Positions 6,066 to 15,016 are shown, counted from the first letter of the stretch. The stretch is 21,908 nucleotides of DNA from Candidatus Bathyarchaeota archaeon (GCA_003601725.1 PIYJ01000049.1:1-21908); one strand, 5' to 3'. The notes: generated by a model from the letters alone, not told the origin. Made by a program: numbers and translations.

Positions 6066-8324
6066 ATGAACATTAAAAATTTAATTTCTCAGATGAGTCT
6101 TGAAGAAAAAGCGTCTTTATGCTCAGGGTTAGGTTTTTGGCATACGAAACCGATAGAGAGGCTCGGGATTCCTTCAATAATGATGACGGATGGCCCTCAT
6201 GGATTAAGAAAGCAAGAGAAAGAGGGCTTTGGAAAAAGTGTTCCCGCCACCTGCTTCCCAACTGCTGTAACCTTGGCTTCTTCTTGGGATAGGAAACTGA
6301 TAGAAAAAGTAGGAAGCGCGATTGGAGAGGAATGCCAAGCAGAAGGAGTCTCCATTATCCTCGGCCCCGGGGTAAACATAAAAAGGTCTCCTCTTTGCGG
6401 AAGAAATTTTGAATATTATTCGGAGGATCCCTTTCTAGCCTCGGAAATGGCTCTTTACTACATAAAGGGCGTACAGAGTCAAGGAGTGGGCACTTCTATA
6501 AAACATTTCTGTGCCAACAATCAGGAGCATAGAAGATTAACCGTTAACGTCATAGTTGATGAAAGGACATTAAGAGAGATATACCTTGCAAGTTTTGAGA
6601 AGGCGGTGAAGGAAGGAAACCCCTGGACCGTGATGTGCGCGTACAATAAGGTAAACGGCGAGTACTGCTCTGAAAACGCTTATCTCCTAAGCAATATTCT
6701 CAGAGAGGAGTGGGGATTCGAAGGGTTTGTCGTATCCGACTGGGGAGCGGTAAATGATAGAGTAAAAGGGCTTCTAGCAGGATTAGATCTTCAGATGCCT
6801 TATGATGGAGGATTGGGAGATAGAAAGATAATTGAAGCGGTAAAAAAAGGAGAACTACCTGAAGAGGTCTTGGATAAAGCGGTAGAAAGAATTTTGAGGG
6901 TAGTATTTAAGGCGATAGAGAATAAAAAAGAAAACGCAACTTACGATAAAAAAGCTCATCATAAATTGGCAAGAGAAGTAGCCAGAGAATGTTTTGTTCT
7001 CCTCAAAAATGAAGATGAGATCCTTCCATTAAAGAAGAAGGGAACCATTGCTTTAATTGGTGCCTTTGCTAAAACCCCGAGATATCAAGGTCTGGGGAGC
7101 TCCCATGTGAACCCCACGTTGGACACTGCTTATGAAGAAATATTGAATAAGGTAGAGGGCAAAGTAGAGATTCTATACGCTGATGGATATAGACTGGACA
7201 GCGACGTGGTAGATGAGAAGTTAATAGCTGAAGCCAAGGAGATCGCTAAAAGATCTGAAGTAGCAGTTATATTTGCGGGTCTTCCGGAAAAATACGAGTC
7301 AGAAGGGTACGATAGAGATCATATGAAGATGCCGGAAAATCATAACAGATTAATCGAAGAAGTCTCGAAGGTTCAAAAGAACCTTGTAGTGGTTCTATCT
7401 AACGGTGCTCCTGTGGAGATGCCGTGGATTGACAGAGTAAAAGGCATTCTGGAGACATACTTGGGAGGGCAGGGATGGGGAGGAGCAGTGGCAGATGTGC
7501 TTTTCGGCGTAGTTAGCCCATCTGGCAAGCTAGCGGAGACTTTTCCGAAGAAACTGAGTGATAATCCGTCCTATTTGAATTTCCCGGGAGAAGACGACAG
7601 AGTAGAATACCGGGAAGGAATTTTTGTGGGTTATAGATACTATGACAAGAAGGAAATGGAGGTTCTATTCCCATTCGGTTATGGGCTGAGCTATACTACT
7701 TTTGAATATTCTGATCTTCGCTTGGATAAGAAAGAGATGACGGATCAGGATACTTTGAGGGTAAGCGTAAAAGTAAAGAATACAGGAAAAATGCCGGGGA
7801 AAGAAGTAGTACAACTTTACGTGAGAGATGTAGAAAGCAGCGTGATAAGACCTGAGAAGGAACTAAAGGGATTTGAAAAGGTGGAGCTTATCTCGGGGGA
7901 AGAGAAGGAAGTAGTATTTACCTTAGACAAGAGAGCCTTTGCGTATTACGATGTAGAACTTAAAGATTGGCATGTGGAAAGCGGAGAGTATGAAATACTT
8001 GTCGGAAAATCCTCAAGAGACATAGTTCTGAAGGATACCATATATGTAAAATCCACCGTTCAAATAAGAAAGAAGTTCCATAGAAATTCTACCATAGGAG
8101 ACGTCATGAAGGATCCTGTAGCCTCAGAGGTATTCAAGCCGATGATCCAACAGTTTATCGAGCGACATCCCATCTTTGCCTCCTCTGAAAAGAATGTCAT
8201 TAAGATGTTCACGGAAATGATGAAATATATGCCTTTAAGAAACTTAATCTCCTTCAGCAACGGAGCACTCACTGAAGAAATGCTAGAAAGCATCATTCAA
8301 AGAATGAACCAAAGAAAAGATTAA
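6066..8324 (+). CDS. Glycoside hydrolase family 3 beta-glycosidase (beta-glucosidase-like)
   Basis: A retaining glycosidase of about 752 residues that should release terminal beta-linked sugars, most likely glucose. The N-terminal TIM-barrel domain shows MTDGPHGLR, the SIKHF motif and GFVVSDWGA, whose Asp (about residue 225) is the family 3 nucleophile. The alpha/beta sandwich C-domain has LSNGAPVEMPW and GVVSPSGKLAETFP. A fibronectin-III-like domain follows (about 555-650). A helical C-terminal tail of about 80 residues follows, as in several Firmicutes enzymes. No signal peptide is seen, so the enzyme is probably cytoplasmic and acts on imported oligosaccharides. An in-frame GTG at 6054 would add four residues, but the promoter position and GTGGGGA support ATG 6066. 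The architecture looks bacterial, consistent with transfer. The importer operon converges on its 3' end. Confidence 0.93.
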   Translation: MNIKNLISQMSLEEKASLCSGLGFWHTKPIERLGIPSIMMTDGPHGLRKQEKEGFGKSVPATCFPTAVTLASSWDRKLIEKVGSAIGEECQAEGVSIILGPGVNIKRSPLCGRNFEYYSEDPFLASEMALYYIKGVQSQGVGTSIKHFCANNQEHRRLTVNVIVDERTLREIYLASFEKAVKEGNPWTVMCAYNKVNGEYCSENAYLLSNILREEWGFEGFVVSDWGAVNDRVKGLLAGLDLQMPYDGGLGDRKIIEAVKKGELPEEVLDKAVERILRVVFKAIENKKENATYDKKAHHKLAREVARECFVLLKNEDEILPLKKKGTIALIGAFAKTPRYQGLGSSHVNPTLDTAYEEILNKVEGKVEILYADGYRLDSDVVDEKLIAEAKEIAKRSEVAVIFAGLPEKYESEGYDRDHMKMPENHNRLIEEVSKVQKNLVVVLSNGAPVEMPWIDRVKGILETYLGGQGWGGAVADVLFGVVSPSGKLAETFPKKLSDNPSYLNFPGEDDRVEYREGIFVGYRYYDKKEMEVLFPFGYGLSYTTFEYSDLRLDKKEMTDQDTLRVSVKVKNTGKMPGKEVVQLYVRDVESSVIRPEKELKGFEKVELISGEEKEVVFTLDKRAFAYYDVELKDWHVESGEYEILVGKSSRDIVLKDTIYVKSTVQIRKKFHRNSTIGDVMKDPVASEVFKPMIQQFIERHPIFASSEKNVIKMFTEMMKYMPLRNLISFSNGALTEEMLESIIQRMNQRKD

Positions 8325-8403
8325 AACAAGTAGGAAATGCTTCAACATAGATAAAGCTTCGGAGAAGATTAAAGGTTCAGAATCCCAGTTGAAGACGATC
8401 ACT

Positions 8404-9198
8404 TTAGAAACCCTTCCATTTTCTGTATAGTAATGGGACATCTTCCTTAAGTCTCATCGTGTAGTGATGCTTCGGATGTTCCATTATCTCATCAGGAGTT
8501 CCTTCTTCTACAATTGAGCCGTTATGCATTATCATTATTCTGTCACTTACATAATAGGCCAGCCCTAAATCATGAGTTATAAATATAACTGATGTTCCGT
8601 AGTTGTTTCGCAGATCTGAAAAGAGTTTGAGTATTCCAGCACGTGTTGAAGCATCTATCATGCTTATGGGCTCATCAGCAATTATCAGTTTAGGCTTCAG
8701 AAGATAGCATCTTGCAATCATTATTCTTTGCCTCTGCCCACCACTTAGTTCATGAGGATATCTCCCCAGAACCTCTTCAGGTCTTAATCCCACCTCTTTT
8801 AATGATTCCTTTACCAAATGTTCTTTCTCAGCGTCGCTTTCAATATTCAGCAAATTAAAAGTTTGATATAGTATTCGGTCTACTTTGTAGAGCGGGTTGA
8901 ATGACGCGAAGGGATCCTGGAAGATCCCATGCACCTGTTTCCAATACCATTTCAAATCTTCAATCTTATGGAGTGCCCAAGGATCTTTCCCCTCAAAGAT
9001 TACAGATCCGGAAGATGGTTTTAAGATGCGCAGAATCATTCTAGATGTCGTCGTTTTGCCTGAGCCGCTTTCTCCTACTAGGGAAATAAATTCTCCTTTT
9101 TTAATGTTAAAGGAGACCTTTCTTACGGCATGAATCTCCTTCTTCCTTAATAGTCCAACAATGAATGTTTTGGAGAGATCCTTAACTTTAAGTAACAT
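8404..9198 (-). CDS. ABC transporter ATP-binding protein, oligopeptide/oligosaccharide type (DppF/OppF-like)
   Basis: One of two ATPases that power the importer encoded upstream. The 264-residue chain has Walker A GESGSGKTTTSR at about 39-50, a Q-loop near FQDPFASFNP, the signature LSGGQRQRI, Walker B KLIIADEPIS and the switch His in FITHD. The NPLYKV segment after the Q-loop is typical of the DppF side. The C-terminal oligopeptide-transporter extension is short. The gene is last in the minus-strand operon, 12 nt after the DppD-like gene, and its 3' end faces the glycosidase gene across 79 nt without a clear terminator. Confidence 0.93.
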   Translation of the reverse strand: MLLKVKDLSKTFIVGLLRKKEIHAVRKVSFNIKKGEFISLVGESGSGKTTTSRMILRILKPSSGSVIFEGKDPWALHKIEDLKWYWKQVHGIFQDPFASFNPLYKVDRILYQTFNLLNIESDAEKEHLVKESLKEVGLRPEEVLGRYPHELSGGQRQRIMIARCYLLKPKLIIADEPISMIDASTRAGILKLFSDLRNNYGTSVIFITHDLGLAYYVSDRIMIMHNGSIVEEGTPDEIMEHPKHHYTMRLKEDVPLLYRKWKGF

Positions 9199-9210
9199 TT
9201 CTGCTTCTCC

Positions 9211-10185
9211 TTACGCTTTTACCAGATGGCAAGATACTTTACGCCCATTACTTATGTCGACAAGCTCTGGTACAACTTTTTTACAAATCGGCATAGCATG
9301 CAAGCATCTTGGATGGAACCTGCATCCTGAAGGCGGATTAATAAGGTTTGGGGGTTCTCCCGGTATTGAGACAAGCCCTCTCTTCCGTATTTCAGGTTCT
9401 GGGGTAATAACTGCGTGTATTAGACCAGCTGTGTATGGATGCTTTGGGTTACTTAATACGTCTTCCAAAGTTCCTGACTCAACGATTTTTCCAGCATACA
9501 TAATTACTAATCTATCTGCTATCTGTCTGAGAACAGCTATATCGTGTGTCACGAATACTATACTATCAATAATCTTGAATTTTTTAAGATCTAATAAAAG
9601 CTTCAAGACGCGTTTTTGAGTCGATACGTCCAAAGCTGATGTAGGCTCATCAACTATCAGAAGTTTCGGATTGAGAAGAGTCGATATTGCGATTACAGCT
9701 CTCTGTTTCATCCCTCCACTCAATTCATGAGGATACAAGTATAATGAGTCTTCTGGTAAATTTAACTCCTCAAATCTTTTACGTGCCATACTGACGATTT
9801 CACCGTCAGAAACATCTACGTGAAACTTGACAACATCTCTAATGAAGTCTATAATCCTTTTAGTTGGCATTAAAGCGTTTAAAGCTGATTGAGGGACAAG
9901 AGAGATTTTTACGCCCCAAATCTTCTTCTTGATTTCCTTTCTTTCCATCTTGGATATTCGTTCACCATCAACTATTATTTCACCGTCAACTAAATAGAGT
10001 GGTGGGCGTATTTTCATCATCAATGTGTTCATTAAGGTTGATTTGCCACATCCAGATTCTCCTGCCAATCCAAGTATAATACCGTTTTCAACATCTAAGC
10101 TTACGTCGTCAACCGCTTTAACGGTTCCTTCTCTAGTGTGATAATAAGATTTAACTCTTTCAGCTTCAAGCAGCAAAGTGCTCAT
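9211..10185 (-). CDS. ABC transporter ATP-binding protein, oligopeptide/oligosaccharide type (DppD/OppD-like)
   Basis: The 324-residue ATPase shows Walker A GESGCGKSTL, signature LSGGMKQRAVIA, Walker B LLIVDEPTSALD and switch motif FVTHD. The C-terminal oligopeptide-transporter domain includes GCRFHPRCLHAMPIC and a later Cys, the cysteine cluster seen in DppD-type subunits. Together with the DppF-like protein it would form the nucleotide-binding heterodimer. Its ATG (10183-10185) directly abuts the stop of the upstream permease gene with no gap, so translational coupling is likely. Confidence 0.93.
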   Translation of the reverse strand: MSTLLLEAERVKSYYHTREGTVKAVDDVSLDVENGIILGLAGESGCGKSTLMNTLMMKIRPPLYLVDGEIIVDGERISKMERKEIKKKIWGVKISLVPQSALNALMPTKRIIDFIRDVVKFHVDVSDGEIVSMARKRFEELNLPEDSLYLYPHELSGGMKQRAVIAISTLLNPKLLIVDEPTSALDVSTQKRVLKLLLDLKKFKIIDSIVFVTHDIAVLRQIADRLVIMYAGKIVESGTLEDVLSNPKHPYTAGLIHAVITPEPEIRKRGLVSIPGEPPNLINPPSGCRFHPRCLHAMPICKKVVPELVDISNGRKVSCHLVKA

Positions 10186-11037
10186 TTATCTCCCCCTGAG
10201 TCTAGGGCTAAAATATTCATCTAAAGATGTAGACAGCAAGAGCATTGAGGTTGCTAGTGAGACTAAACATGCTCCTGGGGGGATAAACCACCACCATAAC
10301 CCCCTACGGACACTTTCCAGAAGTTGAGCCCAGTATAAAATTATTCCTAGGGAGACTCCTCTAGTGACTCCGAGTCCTATCATACTTAGACCTGCTTCAG
10401 CAATCATGGCTCCCGACATTAAGAGAACAAAGGCCATAAAAATGTAGGAGGCCATGTTGGGTATTAAATCTTCAAACATTATTTTCAAGTCGCTGAGTGC
10501 TGCCATTCGACTGATAGCTAAGAAATCACGCGATTTAAGACTCATCAACTGTGATCTAACCGCTCTAGCAACCCACGGCCAAGACGTTAAACCTATAATT
10601 AATGCTACGAAAAGAGGGTTTCGCTCTTTAAGATAAGCCGCTATTAACATCATTAGCATTATTGAGGGCAACGCATACACAACATTCGTCACAAGCATTA
10701 GCGAGTCATCAGTTATTCCTCCCTTAAATCCTGCGACCGCACCTATTGTTACTCCAATTGCTAGGGAAATGAGAGAGGCTGTTAAGCCTATATAAAGGGA
10801 GCTTCTGATTCCATGGAGAAGTTGAGCCAGAAGGTCTCTTCCATAACTGTCAGTGCCTAGGGGGTACTTATTGTTCGGCGGAACTTCTGGGGGAGCATGT
10901 AGTGCGGTCGGATCTACAGTATAGACAAACGGTCCGATGATGCCGACTAGTGTTATGAAGAGGATGATGGATACACTTATGTCAAACTTTTTTATTCTTA
11001 GTAGGTTTTTCAATATTGGGGGAATCATACTATTCAC
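10186..11037 (-). CDS. ABC transporter permease, DppC/OppC-like
   Basis: A 283-residue integral membrane subunit. An N-terminal membrane segment (ISVSIILFITLVGIIGPFVYTV) is followed by the family motif HAPPEVPPNNKYPLGTDSYGRDLL. The BPD permease domain comes next with about five more membrane spans. The EAA-type loop that contacts the ATPases falls around RMAALSDLKIMFEDLIPN. The ORF overlaps the end of the DppB-like gene by 8 nt and abuts the DppD-like gene, so the three are a tight translational unit. The substrate is not set by the permease sequence. Confidence 0.92.
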   Translation of the reverse strand: MNSMIPPILKNLLRIKKFDISVSIILFITLVGIIGPFVYTVDPTALHAPPEVPPNNKYPLGTDSYGRDLLAQLLHGIRSSLYIGLTASLISLAIGVTIGAVAGFKGGITDDSLMLVTNVVYALPSIMLMMLIAAYLKERNPLFVALIIGLTSWPWVARAVRSQLMSLKSRDFLAISRMAALSDLKIMFEDLIPNMASYIFMAFVLLMSGAMIAEAGLSMIGLGVTRGVSLGIILYWAQLLESVRRGLWWWFIPPGACLVSLATSMLLLSTSLDEYFSPRLRGR

Positions 11038-12043
11038 CTATATAGCCGGTTCTTATTCTAGGATCGATATAGGCGTATACGAAGTCTACTATTAGGTTTG
11101 CAAGGAGGAGAGTTGAGATTAACAGCATAAATACGCCTTGGATAAGAGGATAGTCAAGCGTACTTATAGCTCTGAATAGGAGGAATCCTGTCCCCGGATA
11201 ATTGAATACCAGTTCAGTTATGAGGGAACCGCCTAGAATTGAGCCGAAGTTCAAGGCTAAACCGGTAACTTGGGGCAGCATCGAGTTTTTGAATACGTAC
11301 CGAAGGATCTTACTGTCTGATAAGCCAAGTGAGTCAGCGTAATCAACATAGTCTGAGCCTAACTCGTAGATTACCATGGACCTCATTCCTATCGCCCATC
11401 CTCCCATAGAGCTTAAAAGTATAGATAGGTAGGGCAGCACGTAATGCCGGAGCATGTCCACTATGAAGTCTAAGGTGAGTTTTGGAATTCTACCTGAAGA
11501 ATATGCTCCTCCTATTGGGAGCCAGCCTAGATTAACAGCGAATATGTAAAGAAAGATCATCGCTAACCAGTAGTAGGGAGTCTGCGAAAGAGTTAGGAAG
11601 GCTGGAAGCATTGCATTGTCGAGGGCTGTTGTACGTTTGTAGCCAGCTAGAGCTCCAAGCATGTTACCTATGATCCAAGATGTGAGGACGGCGGGTATGA
11701 GAAGCCCTAACGACCAAGGAAGATAAGCGAAGACTATGTCGGCTACTTTCCGCGGGTAAAAGGCTATTGAGGTTCCGAGGTCTCCCTTAAGTGTTCTGGA
11801 TATGAATAGTAGGAACTGTTCATGTAGGGGTTTTCCTACGCCGAACTCGTCCATAAGCCTTTTGTAGACGGCTCTTATCAGTTCGGGGTTAGCTTGTGCT
11901 TGCTGGAAGAGCTGTGATAGAAGCGTCGATAAGGGGTTTCCTGGGATAGCTCTAGGCAACGTAAATATGACTAGCGTGAAGACAACGAAAGTTAAAGCGA
12001 AAAAGCCTATCCTCCTGATCAGGAAACGCAGTACTGGTGACAT
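11030..12043 (-). CDS. ABC transporter permease, DppB/OppB-like
   Basis: A 337-residue membrane subunit with an N-terminal span (IGFFALTFVVFTLVIFTLPRAIPGNP), the typical DppB segment GVGKPLHEQFLLFISRTLKGDLGTS, and five further spans. The EAA loop is near DSLGLSDSKILRYVFKNSMLPQ, and GSLITELVFNYPGTGFLLFRAI is a hallmark of the family. It pairs with the DppC-like protein to form the channel. GGTGA lies 7 nt before the ATG and overlaps the stop of the preceding 63-codon gene, so the two are probably coupled. Confidence 0.92.
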   Translation of the reverse strand: MSPVLRFLIRRIGFFALTFVVFTLVIFTLPRAIPGNPLSTLLSQLFQQAQANPELIRAVYKRLMDEFGVGKPLHEQFLLFISRTLKGDLGTSIAFYPRKVADIVFAYLPWSLGLLIPAVLTSWIIGNMLGALAGYKRTTALDNAMLPAFLTLSQTPYYWLAMIFLYIFAVNLGWLPIGGAYSSGRIPKLTLDFIVDMLRHYVLPYLSILLSSMGGWAIGMRSMVIYELGSDYVDYADSLGLSDSKILRYVFKNSMLPQVTGLALNFGSILGGSLITELVFNYPGTGFLLFRAISTLDYPLIQGVFMLLISTLLLANLIVDFVYAYIDPRIRTGYIGE

Positions 12044-12050
12044 CTTCTTT

Positions 12051-12242
12051 TCACCGTCTTCTTAGCCTGGACCTCCTTAATAAGCTAAGTAAAACCAGTA
12101 TAAAAGATGTTAGATTAAAAAGGAAGAGGATTAATATGTATTGGAACTCGAACTTGTAACTTTGCATGGAGAAGTATATTAAACCCAAAATCTCGAGTAG
12201 AAGCCCCCAAACGAGTATCGTTAGAATAGGCCTCTCAAACAA
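12051..12242 (-). CDS. Small membrane protein in the ABC importer operon, unknown
   Basis: A 63-residue ORF starting at TTG 12242 with GGGTG six nt upstream. It has two hydrophobic spans (about 5-25 and 33-56) separated by a short polar stretch with several aromatics, and ends in a very basic tail RRSRLRRR, which suggests the C-terminus is on the cytoplasmic side. I do not recognise the family. Its place between the binding-protein gene and the first permease gene, and the overlap of its stop with the permease ribosome-binding site, suggest a role tied to the transporter, for example assembly or stabilisation. That role is inference only. Confidence 0.65.
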   Translation of the reverse strand: MFERPILTILVWGLLLEILGLIYFSMQSYKFEFQYILILFLFNLTSFILVLLSLLRRSRLRRR

Positions 12243-12267
12243 ATGTTACACCCTTTATTCATTTTTT

Positions 12268-12280
12268 AAAAAAAATAAAA
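12268..12280 (-). terminator. Oligo-T stretch after the binding-protein gene
   Basis: The transcript strand reads TTTTATTTTTTTT starting about 19 nt after the stop of the solute-binding protein. Archaeal termination uses such T tracts. Partial termination here would yield more binding protein than permease, which is common in such operons. Confidence 0.5.
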
Positions 12281-12298
12281 GGGAAATTTTTGGCGGAT

Positions 12299-14371
12299 CT
12301 ACTTTTTCATGAGTGCTGCCGCCGCTACTATTAGGGTTATTATTTGCAATACTATGAGGGCGTAGATGAGCGTTGTCAAATTTGTTAGTCCTGCTAGGCT
12401 TGTGGATAGATTGCTTATCGCAGAGGATATTTCTTGCATCGAAGTTGATAGATCATCTACTTTTGTTGATAGGGCATCTACATTCTCAGATAGCGTTGTA
12501 ATGTCGCTTCTTATTTCTTCAAGCGGCGCGAGCTGCTCTGGTAGAGGTTCAGGAGCAGCTGCGGCTCCTGCGAGTATCTCTGAGGTTGGTATTTGCATCT
12601 CGGTTATCCACGCTGGCACTGTGGGTGTCTCGCCTGCTTTGACTATGTGGAAGAACATAGGCAAGTTGTCCGGGTAGTTCCACATGTAAGGCGAGGCCCA
12701 GCCTGGATTTTCTTCGGTTGGCCATCCGACCCATCTGTCATTCCTAAATTCGTACCATGAAGCACCGTAGAACATCGGTATAGCAGGCAAATCTCTGAGA
12801 AATATTTCTTGAAGCTCTGAGTAAGCCTCTTTTAGTTTGGTTGGATCTGTCTCTTTAGCTATTGTATCAATGAGGCTTGTTACTTCCCAGTTTGTGTATC
12901 TTTCCCAGTTGCCGGCTGGGTAGTCCTTCCCCACTGGTCCTGTTAGCCTTGGATCCATAACAAACCTGAAGGAGTTCCATGGATGATCGAATCCCATTCC
13001 TCCGTCCCATGACTCCATAAGGTCGAATTGGCCTTTGATTAGGCGGTCCCACCAGACTGTGAAGTCTGGGAACTCTGTCACGCAGTCTATGCCTATCTCT
13101 TGGAGGTTAGTAGCGATCATGTTGCACATCATCATCCAATCGGTCCATCCGTAGGGCACACTTATCGTGAATGTTCCAAGTTTTGTTCCGTCAGGCATCT
13201 CCCTGACTCCGTCTCCGTCCCTGTCAGTGATGTTCGCATCGTCAAGGATCTGTTTCGCCTTTTCTAGATCATACTCGAATCCGTACTGTTCTATTAGGTC
13301 TTGGTCTATCCATTTTGCATAGCCAGGTATTGTGTGCAGTATTGGAACGGGAGCGGACCTGACGCTATAGTTGAAGTATGCCTTAGAAACCAAGGCGTCA
13401 TAGGGTATAGCGTAGGCGATCGCCCTTCTTACGTTGATATCGCTCAATGGATATTTGGCGTAGTTAATGTATAGATGGATTATGCCAGACCCGATATAAT
13501 AGGGGGGGTTAAGATAATAAGTTCTTATAGGTAGACCTTTAACCTCCCACATTTCATAGATCTTGGCGAAGAAGTGACCGCACGCATCTACTTCTCCCGC
13601 TTCGAAACCGTTTGCTGCTGCTACATTGTCTTTGAAGGTTTTGTGTGCTATATATTTGGGTCCTGGAAGGCCGAATATATCTCTGCCCCACCAGTCGTCA
13701 ACCCTCTCATAGTACCACATGTCCTCAGTCCATGTTAAAAGTCTGTACGGGCCTGCGCCAATGATCTTTGCCGGATCGTCATCTCGGAACTCGCTTACTA
13801 TTCCTTGGCCGTACTCTTCTTCAATAGGAGCCCATCTATGCTTGGGCAGTATCATAACTCCATGCAGCAAGCCTACAAGCTGGAAGTAGTTCAACTTCTC
13901 TTCGCTAGTTGCGAACCTAACTGTCCTTTCGTCGACAGCCGTAACGCTGTCTAAATAGTCCCAGAAGGGTGAAAGCCAGCCGATAACGTACTTTTTGCCC
14001 AGTTCGAATGTAAACACCACATCCTCAGCGGTTATTGGAGTACCGTCCCACCATTTAGCTTGAGGTCTAATCGTGACTTCCAAAGTGTACTTATTAACCC
14101 ATTTGTATCCCTCTGCTAAATAGGGAATCCAAACATCATCACGTGTACTATAGAAGAACAATGCTGGATACATTAGTTCGGTTCCCCATGCAGTATTAGG
14201 TAACATTGGATTCCAGCCTGCAGGGGGACCCCAAGCGTCCGAGACTATTAGCGTGTCTTCACGTGGGATTTCTTGTCCAGAGACTTTTGATGGCGATGGC
14301 AGATTAAGTCCAAGGAGACTAGCGGATAATATTATTGCGCAGAGAATTGCACTATAAGCATGTTTCTCCAA
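12299..14371 (-). CDS. Family 5 extracellular solute-binding protein, membrane-anchored by a C-terminal coiled-coil stalk
   Basis: The 690-residue protein is the substrate receptor of the ABC importer. An N-terminal hydrophobic signal (about 5-22) leads to a long SBP_bac_5 domain with AKWWDGTPITAEDVVFTFE as a typical motif, extending to about 580. An Ala/Pro linker is followed by a heptad-patterned segment (about 617-662) and a membrane span (about 665-688) ending MKK. The receptor would thus stand outside the membrane on a stalk. Family 5 receptors bind peptides or, in many thermophiles, beta-gluco- and other oligosaccharides. The adjacent GH3 gene favours sugars. The TTG start at 14371 is preceded by AAAAAGGAG, about 9 nt away. 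It is the first gene of the operon. Confidence 0.92.
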   Translation of the reverse strand: MEKHAYSAILCAIILSASLLGLNLPSPSKVSGQEIPREDTLIVSDAWGPPAGWNPMLPNTAWGTELMYPALFFYSTRDDVWIPYLAEGYKWVNKYTLEVTIRPQAKWWDGTPITAEDVVFTFELGKKYVIGWLSPFWDYLDSVTAVDERTVRFATSEEKLNYFQLVGLLHGVMILPKHRWAPIEEEYGQGIVSEFRDDDPAKIIGAGPYRLLTWTEDMWYYERVDDWWGRDIFGLPGPKYIAHKTFKDNVAAANGFEAGEVDACGHFFAKIYEMWEVKGLPIRTYYLNPPYYIGSGIIHLYINYAKYPLSDINVRRAIAYAIPYDALVSKAYFNYSVRSAPVPILHTIPGYAKWIDQDLIEQYGFEYDLEKAKQILDDANITDRDGDGVREMPDGTKLGTFTISVPYGWTDWMMMCNMIATNLQEIGIDCVTEFPDFTVWWDRLIKGQFDLMESWDGGMGFDHPWNSFRFVMDPRLTGPVGKDYPAGNWERYTNWEVTSLIDTIAKETDPTKLKEAYSELQEIFLRDLPAIPMFYGASWYEFRNDRWVGWPTEENPGWASPYMWNYPDNLPMFFHIVKAGETPTVPAWITEMQIPTSEILAGAAAAPEPLPEQLAPLEEIRSDITTLSENVDALSTKVDDLSTSMQEISSAISNLSTSLAGLTNLTTLIYALIVLQIITLIVAAAALMKK

Positions 14372-14392
14372 TTATTCTAACTCCTTTTTAGG

Positions 14393-14438
14393 GGGTAACC
14401 CTCTATTTAATTAGAATGCTGGTAACATTATTTAAGGT
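14393..14438 (-). promoter_or_regulatory. Promoter region of the ABC importer operon with a small palindrome
   Basis: On the transcript strand ACCTTAAATAAT (14427-14438) resembles a BRE/TATA element about 60 nt before the TTG start. Near the predicted transcript start lies the palindrome GGGTAACCC (14393-14401), which could be an operator. Neither is proven. Confidence 0.4.
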
Positions 14439-14539
14439 TTGTCTGAATTTTTATGAAAACGTGCTTATCCGTTAATTTAACATTCGGTTGTCTTGAAAAA
14501 TATTGTAGATCCTTATTGAAGATTTCATCTTTTCAGCTT

Positions 14540-15016
14540 TTATTTGGGAATGAGAATTTCAAATGAAGCGACCCTATTTAGAGGTATGTCTTTTAAGTGG
14601 TCCGTCTCAACAATTACCTGTACTCTAACCTCAATCATAACCTTCTCCCCTACATAGTTTGACAGGAGATTATTCGTTATGAAGACCTCTTCCACATGTT
14701 TTTTGGAGCTGGAGATTCGAATGGGATTTTGGAAATCCCTCTTGTACCCGCCAATGTAATATCCGTTGCACTTAAAATTAACTATAATGCTGCTAACTCT
14801 CACCGTTTCACTTGAAGGATTTTCCAAAATTACCGGGCTTTTTAGAAAAATTTCGTTTTCGACATTAGGTTCATTCACGACGATTACCAAATTTCGAATC
14901 GTAGTTAACTCTTCTTCGAGAGATAATGGAAGAAGCACGAAATTTATTATATGCCAAGAGACTACAAGAACAAAAATTATAGGAACGGATCTTCTTAAAT
15001 ATTTTTTTAGCTTCAA
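14540..15016 (-). CDS. Membrane-anchored beta-sandwich protein, unknown (possibly LEA14/WHy-like)
   Basis: A 158-residue protein starting at TTG 15016, with GGTGA three nt upstream. A basic N-terminus and one hydrophobic span (about 11-30) are followed by a beta-rich soluble domain. The pattern of a conserved Asn-Pro (ENPSSETV), VSSIIVNFKCNGYYIGG and alternating hydrophobics resembles the LEA14/WHy fold, but I assign this only tentatively. The soluble domain would face outside. The gene is divergent from the 131-aa membrane protein and lies 168 nt upstream of the importer operon on the same strand. Confidence 0.6.
   Translation of the reverse strand: MKLKKYLRRSVPIIFVLVVSWHIINFVLLPLSLEEELTTIRNLVIVVNEPNVENEIFLKSPVILENPSSETVRVSSIIVNFKCNGYYIGGYKRDFQNPIRISSSKKHVEEVFITNNLLSNYVGEKVMIEVRVQVIVETDHLKDIPLNRVASFEILIPK

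Noticed and set aside
8325..8403. Terminator between the converging glycosidase and ATPase genes
   Set aside because: No T-rich run or stable stem is evident on either strand in these 79 bases.
9161..9619. 152-codon plus-strand frame across the two ATPase genes
   Set aside because: It spans the junction of two well-supported minus-strand ABC ATPase genes and has no motif of its own.
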